64,000 bases of DNA, from positions 2,418,001-2,482,000 of the forward strand of contig CAWAJM010000001.1 in assembly GCA_963782445.1 (NCBI GenBank), written 5' to 3'. Below are positions 8,845-17,792 of the stretch, piece by piece. The first letter of the stretch is position 1; the number at the start of each line of letters is the position of its first letter. The translations under genes were made by a program, and so were the position numbers. The notes under the pieces are model-generated. The model was not told where the DNA came from. It was given only the letters and a program-made list of their open reading frames with translations, and ran no database searches. The DNA is from ZC4RG20 sp963782445. GTDB taxonomy: Bacteria > Pseudomonadota > Gammaproteobacteria > Steroidobacterales > Rariloculaceae.

Positions 8845-9810
8845 TCAAGTCGATGCCGATGCGCCGCCCGAAGGCATGCCCCCGCGCTCGAAATCCCCGC
8901 GCAGCTGCGCCATGGCGGCCGCGTCGCTTAGATCGATGACGGGCTCGGCGTCGTATTGCTCCCACCACAGCGACGCCGGCCGCCCGGCGGGCACGCCGAG
9001 CGCCTTACGAAGCCGGCGGTGGAACGGCACGAAGCCGCGCCGAGCGAGTCGCTCGATGCACCGGGCGATGGTGCCCTGCAAGCCACACACGAGCACGGCC
9101 GCGCGGGACGGCGTCAGGCCGCCGGGACCCAGCCCGGTCCGCATCTCGAAGTCCTCGAGCCTCCCGGGGAGGAAGTAATCCTCGGCACGGCCCGTGTCCC
9201 CGGCCCAGGCGGGCGCTTCTTGCGGCCGGCTCACGCTGCCGAAGTAAAGGAGCCCGTTCTGCTCCGCGTAGCGAGACAGCTCGTTTGCGTAGCAAAGGTC
9301 ACCTGGGTAGGACGCCGCGTGAATCAAGGCAAAGCGGCTCAGGTCCGCTTGCCGGTCCGAGCGCCGCGCGCTGCGCAACATGCTTACGAACGGCGCAAGC
9401 CCCGTGCCCGCTGCCACGCATACCCTGAGCCGAGGATCGTGCTCGCCCAGCGTGTCCCGGAGCGTGAACTTGCCGACGGGTTTTCGCGTCATGTCGATGC
9501 GGCCGCCCTCCTCGAGCGGCCACAGCAGATGCGTGAACGGATTGACCGACGCGGGACGCCTCACGAAGCGAATGTAGAACTCGAATACATCTTTCTGCTC
9601 AGGCGCGGAGAGGATAGACATCGAGCGGCGTACCGAGCCGAGCTCGGGGCGCGTCTCGTTGTTGAGCCCGAGGGCGACGTACTGACCCGGCACGAAGACC
9701 GGGTCAGCGTCGAGCGGCTCGTCGTAGCGGACATGAAACGTCGCGAGCTCGGGCGTGAAATCCTCACGTCGGACCAGCGTGGCGTTGTAGTCGAGCCGCT
9801 TGGAGGACAC
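8845..9810 (-). CDS. Ferredoxin/flavodoxin-NADP+ reductase-like flavoprotein
   Basis: A 321-aa FAD-dependent oxidoreductase of the ferredoxin-NADP reductase superfamily. FPGQYVALGL and RRSMSILSAP form the FAD-binding barrel, with RRSMS matching the RxY(T/S) region. VCVAAGTGLAPFVSMLR is the pyridine-nucleotide GTGLAP motif, and AAVLVCG occurs in the C-terminal half. It starts at GTG only 6 nt after the stop of the PQQ/cytochrome dehydrogenase gene on the same strand, so the two are very likely one operon. It could move electrons between NAD(P)H and an iron-sulfur or heme partner. That partnership is inference from position. Confidence 0.85.
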   Translation of the reverse strand: MSSKRLDYNATLVRREDFTPELATFHVRYDEPLDADPVFVPGQYVALGLNNETRPELGSVRRSMSILSAPEQKDVFEFYIRFVRRPASVNPFTHLLWPLEEGGRIDMTRKPVGKFTLRDTLGEHDPRLRVCVAAGTGLAPFVSMLRSARRSDRQADLSRFALIHAASYPGDLCYANELSRYAEQNGLLYFGSVSRPQEAPAWAGDTGRAEDYFLPGRLEDFEMRTGLGPGGLTPSRAAVLVCGLQGTIARCIERLARRGFVPFHRRLRKALGVPAGRPASLWWEQYDAEPVIDLSDAAAMAQLRGDFERGGMPSGGASAST

Positions 9811-9816
9811 CTTGCG

Positions 9817-11673
9817 TCAATCGACTCCGAAGGCCAGCAGCACGTTGCCGCCGGCCGCGCCGGCGCTGATGCCGTAACCCGAGCCGATGAACACCATGCC
9901 CCCGACGACGACCGCGCCCGTCGAGGCGATGGACCCGCCGCGGGCCGGGATCTTGTTCACGGCGTCGAACGACTGAGCCGTGTCGAATGACCACAGCAGC
10001 TTGCCGTCGGTCTCCGAGACTGCGTAGAGCGTGCCGTTCGTCGCGCCTTCGAACACGACGCCGGGGATCGTCGTCGGCGCCGCGCCGAGCGAGCTGCCGT
10101 GGCCGACGGGGTCGGGCTTGAACTGCCAGATCCGCCGGCCCGTGGCCGGGTCGATGGCCATGAGCCCGGCGCCGCCGTCGCCGTAGAACGTGTACCGCGG
10201 GCCGGCCGCCCCGCCCCAGACGATACCGCCGCCGCCGAAGCGCCGCGTCCCGCCGGGCTCGCCGCCCGCGAGGTTGACGCGGTAGAGCAGCTTGCCGTTC
10301 GCATCCGGGTCCATGGCGAACACGTCGCCGGCCTTCGTGCCGCCCGTCAGCACGCGCCTGCCGTCCGGCAGGGTCGCGAGCACGGGCGAGTTGCCGATGT
10401 CCATGTCGGGGCCGAGCCGCTCCGGACAGGCCGGGCTCACGTCGTCGCCGCCGCAGCCGCCCATGAAGACGTCGTTTTCGGTGGCCTGATACGCCCACAG
10501 CAGCTTGCCCGTCCCGAGGTCGACCGCCATGACGCCGTCCGTCGTCTTCGGCGACGGGGCCGTCGTCGCGTCGCCCGTGCCGAAATAGACGGCGCCGCGC
10601 GCGGGATCGATCGTCGGCGAGTTCCAGACGGCCCCGCCCGCCGGCTTGTACAGCGTTACGCCGTTCGGAAGGGTCTCATAAGGCTTCGGCTCGCCGGGCA
10701 CGACATAGGCCTTCCAGATGCGCTCGCCCGTGTTGGCATCGAGCGCGACGACACTGCCCCGCGACGTGCAGCACGGGTAGCCCCGGTTGCCGCTGCTGAA
10801 CTCCTCGGAGGACGAGACCGGTATGATGACCTTGCCCTCGAAAAGCTTGAGGCCGGCCGTGATGCGCGCGACGAAATGCGGGTCGACGCGCGTCTTCCAG
10901 AGCAGCTTCCCGTCCTGCACGTCCAAGGCATAGACGTTGGCGTGCCCGTCGCCGAAATAGACGGCATAACGGCTTGCGCCGTGCCCGGTCACGGGACCGA
11001 CCATGGCCGCGCCCCGCACGATCGAGCCCTGCTGGAAGGACCAGTAGACGCAGCCCGTGCGCGCATCCAGCGAATAGAAGTAGCCGTTGTCGCTGCCGAC
11101 GAAGACGCGCCCGCCGACGACGGTCGGCTGCGCGTTGGACGTGAGGCCCACGGGATACGCGAAGGCCCACTTGAGCTTGAGCTTCGGCACGTCGGCCGCG
11201 GCGAGGCCGGCCTGGTCGCCCGGCTGGAACCGGGTATTCGAGAGATTCGCGCCCCAGCCGTTCCAGGCCGGCGCTTGGCTGATGCCGGGGAACGGCGGGT
11301 TCGCCGGGCATTGATTCGGCATGCGGCTCGCGTCGCCCGCGTCCGTGCTGCCGAGGTTGCGGCCGGCCATGAACTCCGCCACGCGCTGCTTCTGCACGGC
11401 CGAGAGCCCCTTCGACTGCTCCTGCATGTCGCCCGAGGTGAGCGCCGCGTAGATCTTCTCGGGCGACATTTCGCGAATCTCCAAGGGCGACTGGGCCTTG
11501 GGAACCTTTTGATTGCCGTGACAGATCGAGCAGCGCGTCTGGAACGTGGCGAGACCGGACTCGGTGCCGGGGCCGGACCGTAACGCGCTCTTCAGCTGAG
11601 GCCCCTGCGCCCATGCGCCTACGGCCATACCCAATCCGGCGACGAGCGCCGCCCAACGCAGTTGTTCCTTCAT
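9817..11673 (-). CDS. PQQ- and cytochrome c-containing dehydrogenase (polyvinyl-alcohol-dehydrogenase-like)
   Basis: A 618-aa periplasmic quinohemoprotein. A signal peptide (MKEQLRWAALVAGLGMAVGAWAQ) is followed by a cytochrome c module with the heme motif CSICHG at about residues 51-56. A long beta-propeller with repeated W-shaped PQQ blades follows (GCVYWSFQQGS, GKLLWKTRVDP, GKLLWAYQATE, GRRIWQFKPDP, GKLLWSFDTAQ). Heme first, propeller second is the arrangement of bacterial polyvinyl alcohol dehydrogenase, whereas type II alcohol dehydrogenases have the heme at the C-terminus. A CCTSRGS cysteine pair is present. The start at ATG 11673 is chosen for its GAGGGGG ribosome site and signal peptide; 71 upstream in-frame codons are low-complexity. 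It would oxidise an alcohol and pass electrons to the respiratory chain. Confidence 0.83.
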   Translation of the reverse strand: MKEQLRWAALVAGLGMAVGAWAQGPQLKSALRSGPGTESGLATFQTRCSICHGNQKVPKAQSPLEIREMSPEKIYAALTSGDMQEQSKGLSAVQKQRVAEFMAGRNLGSTDAGDASRMPNQCPANPPFPGISQAPAWNGWGANLSNTRFQPGDQAGLAAADVPKLKLKWAFAYPVGLTSNAQPTVVGGRVFVGSDNGYFYSLDARTGCVYWSFQQGSIVRGAAMVGPVTGHGASRYAVYFGDGHANVYALDVQDGKLLWKTRVDPHFVARITAGLKLFEGKVIIPVSSSEEFSSGNRGYPCCTSRGSVVALDANTGERIWKAYVVPGEPKPYETLPNGVTLYKPAGGAVWNSPTIDPARGAVYFGTGDATTAPSPKTTDGVMAVDLGTGKLLWAYQATENDVFMGGCGGDDVSPACPERLGPDMDIGNSPVLATLPDGRRVLTGGTKAGDVFAMDPDANGKLLYRVNLAGGEPGGTRRFGGGGIVWGGAAGPRYTFYGDGGAGLMAIDPATGRRIWQFKPDPVGHGSSLGAAPTTIPGVVFEGATNGTLYAVSETDGKLLWSFDTAQSFDAVNKIPARGGSIASTGAVVVGGMVFIGSGYGISAGAAGGNVLLAFGVD

Positions 11674-11794
11674 AGCCCCCTCGTTGTTGTTGCTCTGATA
11701 CCGTGACGACCCGCGCCCCCGACTGTACGCCAACCTGCCCATGAGGTCACGACGCCGGCCGGCACGCGCCGGCGAGCGGGCGCAAAGCCGAAGC

Positions 11795-13249
11795 TCAGAA
11801 TCCGCCGCCCGTGTGGAAGCCGCCGGGGCCGCCGAACCCCCCGCCCGTGCGGAAGCCGCCGCCGCCGAATCCGCCGCCGGGGCCATGGCCGCCGGGCCTA
11901 TGCCAAGGCCCGGGCCGGCCCGGGAAGCCGCCGCTGCCGAACGCCGGATTGGCGCCCATCGCGCGATAGCGCTGCTGCTTGGCCAAGGCCTCCCAGAGGT
12001 CCGGCATGGGCAGCGCGCCGGAAAGCAGCTGATTCAGAAGGGTCGCGACCAAGGCACCGTTGATGAATTCCGAGCTCACGGCATCGTAGCGCTGGGCCTT
12101 GAAGCGCTGCCGCACTTCCTCGAGCCGTTTGGCCCGCTCGCGGTGCTCGCCGTGCAGCGCACGATAACGCCCGACCTCGTCCTCGAGGCGCGGCGTCTCG
12201 GCCCGCACCTCGGTGATCCGATCGACGGCGGCATCGTCGTCCGGGCTCGGAGTCCTGTTCGCCCGCTCCCGAAGGGCCCGCATCTTCTCCGTGCGCAGCG
12301 CGTCCGTCAGCAGCTTGTAGCAGGCGCGGGAAAGCTCGTCCTCGCCGGCCGAGAACGCGGCCCGCTTCTCGACGAGGGCCGCGATGGCGGCCTCCTGCGC
12401 CGCGATCCGCTCGTCCACGGCCGCCAGCGCCTGCTCCGCCGACTCCAGATCGGCGCGCCGCTGCGGCACGCCGGCCGCCGCCGCGGCCTTGTGCTCCGCC
12501 GCCCGCAGGGCCGCCACGTCCGCGTCTGCGAGCCCGCGCATGCGGCGCGCGTGCGCATCGAATTTCGCGGGCAGCTCGGTCAGCATCCAGTAGTCGCGAC
12601 GCAGTGGCTCGTACCCCTCGACGCGCGCGACCCAGCCGTCGAGGACCCGCGTCAGCGGCCCTGCACGGTAGCCGGACGTGCCGAACCCGCGTGCCAAGAG
12701 ATAGGTGAACAGCGCGTCCGCTTCGTAGGGCCTGCCTTTCTCGACGCGGTCCGTGTGCGCCGCCTGCGCCTTGGCCTCGGCGAGATCGGCCACGGCATCG
12801 GAGGCATGCGCCTTCTCGAGCAGCGCCCGGTAAGCCGCGTCGGCCTGCAGGTGCGTCTGCGCCTCGGTCTCCGCGGCGTCGACGGCCTGCTCGGCCGTCT
12901 CGACGTTCTTATGCTCGGTCGCGCGCTCGGCCTCGACTTTGGCGAGCACGCTCTGGCTCGCGGCGATCTCGTCGCCGAGCTTGCGCTGTGCGTCCGTCCG
13001 CTGCGCGAGCAGCTCGGCCACGCGCTTGCCCGTCTCGTCGAGCGCATCGATGAGCTCGCCGCTCTCGATCTCGCGCAACCGCACGCGCGCGAGCACGCTC
13101 AAGGCGCCGAGCTCGGCCTGGCGCAGCTGCTCGAGCGCGGCCGTCGAACGCTGCAAGCGCGCGTCGAGGTTGTCGAGCTCGCAGCGCGTCGCCTCGAGCA
13201 TGCGCTCGATGAGACGGAGCACCTCCGTGCCTCTGAGGCTCTGGTTCAC
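11795..13249 (-). CDS. Coiled-coil protein with Gly-rich tail, third gene of the TelA-like/DUF6384 operon
   Basis: A 484-aa protein made mostly of long heptad-rich helices (about 1-140, 220-330 and 350-400). It ends in a 60-residue Gly/Phe/Pro tail of FGGGGF and GGPGGFHTGGGF repeats. No catalytic motif or membrane segment was seen. The GTG start at 13249 is supported by TAGGAGC, whose TAG is the stop codon of the preceding DUF6384 gene, so translation is probably coupled. The three-gene order (TelA-like, DUF6384, coiled coil) suggests a complex. The tail resembles low-complexity regions that drive assembly or surface exposure. Function unknown. Confidence 0.7.
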   Translation of the reverse strand: MNQSLRGTEVLRLIERMLEATRCELDNLDARLQRSTAALEQLRQAELGALSVLARVRLREIESGELIDALDETGKRVAELLAQRTDAQRKLGDEIAASQSVLAKVEAERATEHKNVETAEQAVDAAETEAQTHLQADAAYRALLEKAHASDAVADLAEAKAQAAHTDRVEKGRPYEADALFTYLLARGFGTSGYRAGPLTRVLDGWVARVEGYEPLRRDYWMLTELPAKFDAHARRMRGLADADVAALRAAEHKAAAAAGVPQRRADLESAEQALAAVDERIAAQEAAIAALVEKRAAFSAGEDELSRACYKLLTDALRTEKMRALRERANRTPSPDDDAAVDRITEVRAETPRLEDEVGRYRALHGEHRERAKRLEEVRQRFKAQRYDAVSSEFINGALVATLLNQLLSGALPMPDLWEALAKQQRYRAMGANPAFGSGGFPGRPGPWHRPGGHGPGGGFGGGGFRTGGGFGGPGGFHTGGGF

Positions 13250-13258
13250 TTTGCGCTC

Positions 13259-14206
13259 CTACCAGCTCGTGATCGCGGCACCGGTCGTCGCGATCGAATA
13301 GTGCGGATCGAGCTCGCCGCGACGCTTCGTGCCGACGACGGCCTGCTCGATGATGCCGTCGTCGCGTTTGTCCGCAGCGACGCGATCGTAGGTCGACTCG
13401 TCCACGCGCAGCCCCCACTTGCGCACGACCCGCGTCCGCCCGTCTTCCTCGCTGCGGATCGGCAGCGCGAGCACGCCGCCGTTCGGGGCCACGGCCTCGA
13501 CGATGAGGTAGAAATTCCGCGCCCGCGAATTGTCTCCAGGGACCCGCCACACGCCGCTGCGCTCGCCGGGCCGCGAGACGATCCTGAGCTCGTACCGGCG
13601 CTCGAGACGCGCCTCGAGCGAGCGCAGGCCCGCGACGGCCGTGCGTGCGGCCGAATAGTCGTGCTCGGCGAGTGCGGCTTCGGCCGCTGCGTGCAAATTG
13701 CCCGCCTCGCCCAACGCCTTCGTGTCCCTTGTCGAGACGACGATCTCGCGGTAGGCGGCCGCGACGACGCCCGGCAGCTCGGCGCCGGCGCGCAGCGCGG
13801 GACCGCGCACGAGCAGCTGGAACGCGAGCGCGGCGGCCACGAGCACGACGCCCGCGCCTCCGACCCATTTCCCCCATCGGTCCCGGCTGACGTAGACCCG
13901 ACCGAGCACGCGGGACAGGCTCGGCGACGGCCCTGCGTAGACGAAGCGGTTCTCGCGCAGCGCGCGTACGCCCTGCGCGAGCACGGCGTCGCTGACGTCG
14001 ATACCCTGCGCCCCGTAGATCTGCCGCAGGCGGGCCAGCAGGCGCTCGTCGCGGTCGTCGGCCTCGAGCTCGCGGTCGAGCATGAGCTCGCGGTGGCGCA
14101 GCGTGTCGACCACGTCCATCGCGAGCATGAGCTCGTCGAGCGGCGCGGCCTGCGGTCGCTCCGGCTCGGCCCGCGGGCTTGCGCCGCCGCTTGCAGACGC
14201 GTCCAC
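13259..14206 (-). CDS. DUF6384-like membrane protein
   Basis: A 315-aa protein. After a short Ala/Pro-rich leader comes APLDELMLAMDVVDTLRHRELMLDREL, then RLRQIYGAQGIDVSDAVLAQGVRALRENRFVY, which I recognise as the DUF6384 start. One transmembrane helix (GGAGVVLVAAALAFQLLV) separates this cytoplasmic head from an extracytoplasmic region with helical and beta segments. GTG at 14206, 8 nt after the upstream stop, is the most plausible start, because the longer reading runs into the previous gene; the ribosome site is weak. It is encoded between the TelA-like and coiled-coil genes with tight spacing. Biochemical role unknown. Confidence 0.68.
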   Translation of the reverse strand: MDASASGGASPRAEPERPQAAPLDELMLAMDVVDTLRHRELMLDRELEADDRDERLLARLRQIYGAQGIDVSDAVLAQGVRALRENRFVYAGPSPSLSRVLGRVYVSRDRWGKWVGGAGVVLVAAALAFQLLVRGPALRAGAELPGVVAAAYREIVVSTRDTKALGEAGNLHAAAEAALAEHDYSAARTAVAGLRSLEARLERRYELRIVSRPGERSGVWRVPGDNSRARNFYLIVEAVAPNGGVLALPIRSEEDGRTRVVRKWGLRVDESTYDRVAADKRDDGIIEQAVVGTKRRGELDPHYSIATTGAAITSW

Positions 14207-14213
14207 GTGCGGC

Positions 14214-15398
14214 TCAGAGTGCTCGTGCGGGACGCGGCGCCTCGAGCGCAAAGGCGTCCCCGCTCCGCACGAGCTTCGCGAGCCGCTGCTTGCCGGTCTC
14301 GACGGCCTCGCCGATCTCGGCCGCATTGCGCGTGCTGAGCGCGCGCATCTCGGCGATGATCTCGCGCGAGCGCTCCTGATAGTTGACGACCGAGCTCACG
14401 AGCTTTTTGACCGCCTCGGCGCGGATAGTCGGCCCATAGCCGGCCTTGAGCGCGGCCTCCTGGACCTTCCCGCCGACGTCGGCGAGATCCTCGAGGCTGC
14501 GGCTCACGCCTTCCTTCATCGCCTCGAGCGTGCGGGTGCTCTCGTTGAGGCCGTGCAGACCCGTGAACGATGCGCTCAGCGCCGTCAGCACGGTTTCGTT
14601 CGTGCCGAAAAAGGACACGGCCTGCTTGTATACACGATCCTTGACGTTCGTCGTCTGCACGAGACGCCCCATGACGACCTCCGACGTGTTGTACCCGACA
14701 GTGAGGTTGTCCGAAAGGTCCTTGCAGATCTGGTAGCGATCCTCCGCCGACTGCACGGCACGCAGCTGCTCGTCGCGCGCAAGCTCGAGCTGCGCCCGTG
14801 CGACGGCATCATCCGCCGCGGCGCCCTCGACCGCCGCCATCGCCTCCTTGAGCTTCGTCTGTTCGGCCTGGAGCTGCGCGTCGGCCGTCTTCATGACCTG
14901 CAGCGCGAGAATCTCGGCTTCCTTGAGCGCACCGCGAAAGTCCTGATAGGCCTCGAGGATCGTGTGCTCGCGCTCGATTTGATCGTTCGTGTCCTTCGCG
15001 ACGTCGAGGTAGAGCCTCTTGATCTTGTCGAACCGGCCCGCGATGTCGCCCCGGGTGGCCTTCATCCAGACGTTCTGCAGACGTTCCCAAGTGTCGATCT
15101 TGCCGTCCTCGAGCTGCTCGATCATGGTTTTCGAGTCGTCGCGGACGCTGTTGAATGCGTCGGTGATCTGCGCGTAGCGCTCGCCCAGCGCCATGGCGGA
15201 GATCTGCTCCCGCACGACCTGGTTGAACAGCGAGGCCTGGCTCAGCGTCCGCGCGATCGCGACGACCTTGTCCTGGTCGAGATCGGAGATACGATTCAGG
15301 AGCGCGACGATCGGCGCCTCCTCGGTCTTTTCCGGCACGAGGCCGAGATCGCGGAGACGGAGCATGGCTTTGTCGAGGTACTGGATCGGAGTGGTCAT
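14214..15398 (-). CDS. TelA-like helical protein, first gene of the operon
   Basis: A 394-aa, almost entirely alpha-helical protein (MTTPIQYLDKAMLRLRDLGL start; repeated acidic/basic helices; VGYNTSEVVMGRLVQTTNVKDRVYKQAVSFFGTNETVLTAL near 255-295). The composition and length resemble toxic-anion-resistance (TelA) and cell-surface helical proteins, but I cannot confirm membership without a profile search. The ATG at 15398 is chosen because it follows GAGGG and begins the conserved-looking part; the reading frame extends 49 codons upstream without a better start. It leads a compact three-gene operon. Possible envelope-stress or anion-resistance function is inference. Confidence 0.65.
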   Translation of the reverse strand: MTTPIQYLDKAMLRLRDLGLVPEKTEEAPIVALLNRISDLDQDKVVAIARTLSQASLFNQVVREQISAMALGERYAQITDAFNSVRDDSKTMIEQLEDGKIDTWERLQNVWMKATRGDIAGRFDKIKRLYLDVAKDTNDQIEREHTILEAYQDFRGALKEAEILALQVMKTADAQLQAEQTKLKEAMAAVEGAAADDAVARAQLELARDEQLRAVQSAEDRYQICKDLSDNLTVGYNTSEVVMGRLVQTTNVKDRVYKQAVSFFGTNETVLTALSASFTGLHGLNESTRTLEAMKEGVSRSLEDLADVGGKVQEAALKAGYGPTIRAEAVKKLVSSVVNYQERSREIIAEMRALSTRNAAEIGEAVETGKQRLAKLVRSGDAFALEAPRPARAL

Positions 15399-15678
15399 AG
15401 TCGCCCTCGGTATCTTGGTTGGAGCATTCTCGGTTGCGCCAAGATTCCGCGGGCCGGCAGCGGCACGCCAAATGGACCTCCGCCCCCCACGGAATGAATA
15501 ATACTCTGCGAGATTCGTGCCAGCCCAAAACCCGCGCCAATGCAAGCTTTTCGGTCATCGGCGGACGCGCTTTCGGCCAAGGCTTGAGCAATTGCGCCGA
15601 GGTTTCGCCGTTTGGCTCAATGGCCAGCCACGGCGCGCTGCGTTTCGTCCCGCGCGGCGTCTGTGTTAAAACGCGTGC

Positions 15679-16414
15679 ATGGAAAAAACCGAAATCAAGA
15701 CGCGGGACGGCGTCTGCCCCGCCTACGTTTATCGTCCGAGCGGTGCCGGCCCGTGGCCCGGCGTGCTCGTATTCATGGACGGGCTCGGCATCCGCCCGGC
15801 CATGCTCGAGATCGGGGAGCGCCTGGCGGCGCACGGCTACTTCGTCCTGCTGCCCGACTTGTTCTACCGGTCCGGACCGTACGAGCCCATGGACCCGCAG
15901 ACGGTGTTCAGCGACCCGGAGCAGCGCAAGGTGCTCATGGAGAAGTTCTTCGCGCCGGCCTCGCCCGCGAACGTCATGGCCGACACCCGCGCGTTCCTCG
16001 ACTACCTGGCCGCCCGGCCGGAACGTCAAGCCCGGCGGCATCGGCACGACCGGCTACTGTCTGGGCGGCCTCATGTCGCTGACCGCCGCGGGCACCTATC
16101 CGGACAGGGTCCTCGCCGCGGCTTCCTTTCACGGCGGCCAGCTTGCGACGGATGCGCCGGACAGCCCCCATCTGCTCGCGCCGAACATGCGCGCACGCGT
16201 CTACGTCGCGGGCGCGATCGAGGACGCCTCCTTTCCGGACGACATGAAGCAGCGGCTCGAACAGGCCCTGACCGACGCCGGCGTGGATCACGAGATCGAG
16301 ACTTATCCGGCCAAACACGGCTGGGTCTTCCGGGACATTCCCGTATACGATGCCGCCGCCTCCGAACGGCATTGGCAATCGATGCTCGGTCTCTTCGACG
16401 CCAAGCTCGAATGA
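15679..16414 (+). pseudogene. Dienelactone-hydrolase family gene with a +1 frameshift
   Basis: The first 113 codons encode an alpha/beta hydrolase start (PGVLVFMDGLGIRPAMLEIGERLAAHGYFVLLPDLFYR). The frame then breaks, and the rest continues one base later as KPGGIGTTGYCLGG (Cys nucleophile), FHGGQLATDAPDSPHLL and AKHGWVF (His). Removing one A from the AA at 16022-16023 restores ARPDVKPGGIGTTGYC, the usual family sequence, and a 244-aa intact enzyme. This is either a sequencing or assembly error or a recent inactivation. Intact members hydrolyse dienelactones or similar esters in the cytoplasm. A full-length Tat-leader relative is at 39856-40731. Confidence 0.8.
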
Positions 16415-16486
16415 GGGCCGCGTGGGCGTGAGCCGGCGACGCCCGCCGCGGCGCCGGCCCACAGCACCAGCGCATTCGGCGGCCCG

Positions 16487-17788
16487 ATGCGCTGGTTGAA
16501 ACAGCTTTGGTTTCAGGTGCTGATCGGCATGGCCGTCGGCGTCGCCCTCGGCTGGGCCCGACCGGGGCTCGGGGCGGATATGAAGCCCTTGGGCGATGCC
16601 TTCATCGCACTCGTGCGCATGATGATAGGCCCCATCATCTTCTGCACGGTCGTGCACGGCGTTGCCGGCATGAACGACATGCGCCGCGTCGGGCGCGTGG
16701 CGCTCAAGGCCCTGCTGTACTTCGAGGGCATCACGACCGTCGCCCTTTTCTTCGCGCTCACGGTCGTCAATCTCTGGCGGCCCGGCGCCGGCATGAACAT
16801 CGACGCCGCGCGGCTCGACACGAGCGCCATCGCCGCCTATACGGCCGAGGCGCATCGGCAGGGCGTCGCGGCGTTTTTGCTGCATATCATTCCGCGGACC
16901 TTCACGAGCGCCTTCGTCGACGGCAGCGTGCTGCAGGCGCTGTTCGTATCGCTGCTCTTCGCTTTCGGCCTGACGCTCGCTGGCGAGCATGCCCGTCCCG
17001 TCTTCCGGCTCGTGGAGGGCCTAAACCGCGTGTTCTTTCGGATCGTCGGGCTCGTCATGTGGGCCGCGCCCGTCGGCGCCTTCGGCGCCATGGCCTTCAC
17101 GGTCGGCGCTTTCGGCGCGCACACGCTCGTCGCGCTCGGCCAGCTCATCGGCGAGTTCTTCCTGATCTGCGGGCTGTTCGTCGTCGTCGTGTTCGGTCTG
17201 GTCGCGCGGCTCGCGGGTGTCAGCCTTTGGCGCCTGCTCGGCTATATCCGCGACGAGATTCTCGTCGTGCTCGCAACAACGTCCACCGAAACGGTATTGC
17301 CCGCCGTCATGGGCAAGCTCGAGAAGCTGGGCTGCGAGGAGTCCGTGGTGGGACTCGTCATTCCGACCGGCTATTCGTTCAATCTCGACGGCACCTGCCT
17401 GTATCTCGCGACCGTGACGGTCTTTCTGGCGCAGGCGACGAACTCACACCTGAGCTTGCTGCAGCAGCTCGGCCTCATGGCGGTGCTCATGCTGACCTCC
17501 AAAGGCGCCGCGGGGGTCGCCGGCGCCGCGTTCGTAGTACTGGCCGCGACGCTTTCGACGGTCGGCACGATCCCCGTCGCCGCCATCGCCCTCGTGCTCG
17601 GCATCCACCGAATCCTGGCCGAGGCACTGGTGTTCGTGAACATCGTCGGCAATGCACTCGCGACGATCGTGGTCGCGAAGTGGGATCGCGCCGTGGACGT
17701 CGCCGCGCTCGATGCCGCGGTCGGCCTGCGGCCGCGGCTCGCACCGGCTGGACCCGAGTACGTCCAGCCGGCCGTTCCCGAAGAGTAA
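16487..17788 (+). CDS. dctA: DctA-like dicarboxylate/proton symporter
   Basis: A 433-aa inner-membrane carrier of the DAACS (glutamate/C4-dicarboxylate:cation symporter) family. Eight membrane helices and two re-entrant loops are expected. Signature segments are LVRMMIGPIIFCTVVHGVAG, the serine/threonine hairpin TTSTETVLP (TSSSE region in relatives), IPTGYSFNLDGTCLYL, and MLTSKGAAGVAGAAFVVLAATLS. The length matches DctA (about 430 aa). It would import succinate, fumarate or malate. The symbol is by family resemblance; an amino-acid substrate cannot be excluded. Its stop lies 4 nt from the stop of the convergent MetE-like gene. Confidence 0.88.
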   Translation: MRWLKQLWFQVLIGMAVGVALGWARPGLGADMKPLGDAFIALVRMMIGPIIFCTVVHGVAGMNDMRRVGRVALKALLYFEGITTVALFFALTVVNLWRPGAGMNIDAARLDTSAIAAYTAEAHRQGVAAFLLHIIPRTFTSAFVDGSVLQALFVSLLFAFGLTLAGEHARPVFRLVEGLNRVFFRIVGLVMWAAPVGAFGAMAFTVGAFGAHTLVALGQLIGEFFLICGLFVVVVFGLVARLAGVSLWRLLGYIRDEILVVLATTSTETVLPAVMGKLEKLGCEESVVGLVIPTGYSFNLDGTCLYLATVTVFLAQATNSHLSLLQQLGLMAVLMLTSKGAAGVAGAAFVVLAATLSTVGTIPVAAIALVLGIHRILAEALVFVNIVGNALATIVVAKWDRAVDVAALDAAVGLRPRLAPAGPEYVQPAVPEE

Positions 17789-17792
17789 CCGC

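Noticed and set aside
11741..14338. A long plus-strand reading frame (about 865 codons) opposite the coiled-coil and DUF6384 genes
   Set aside because: Arg/Ala/Leu-rich antisense shadow of GC-rich genes; the minus-strand genes have ribosome sites and recognisable families.
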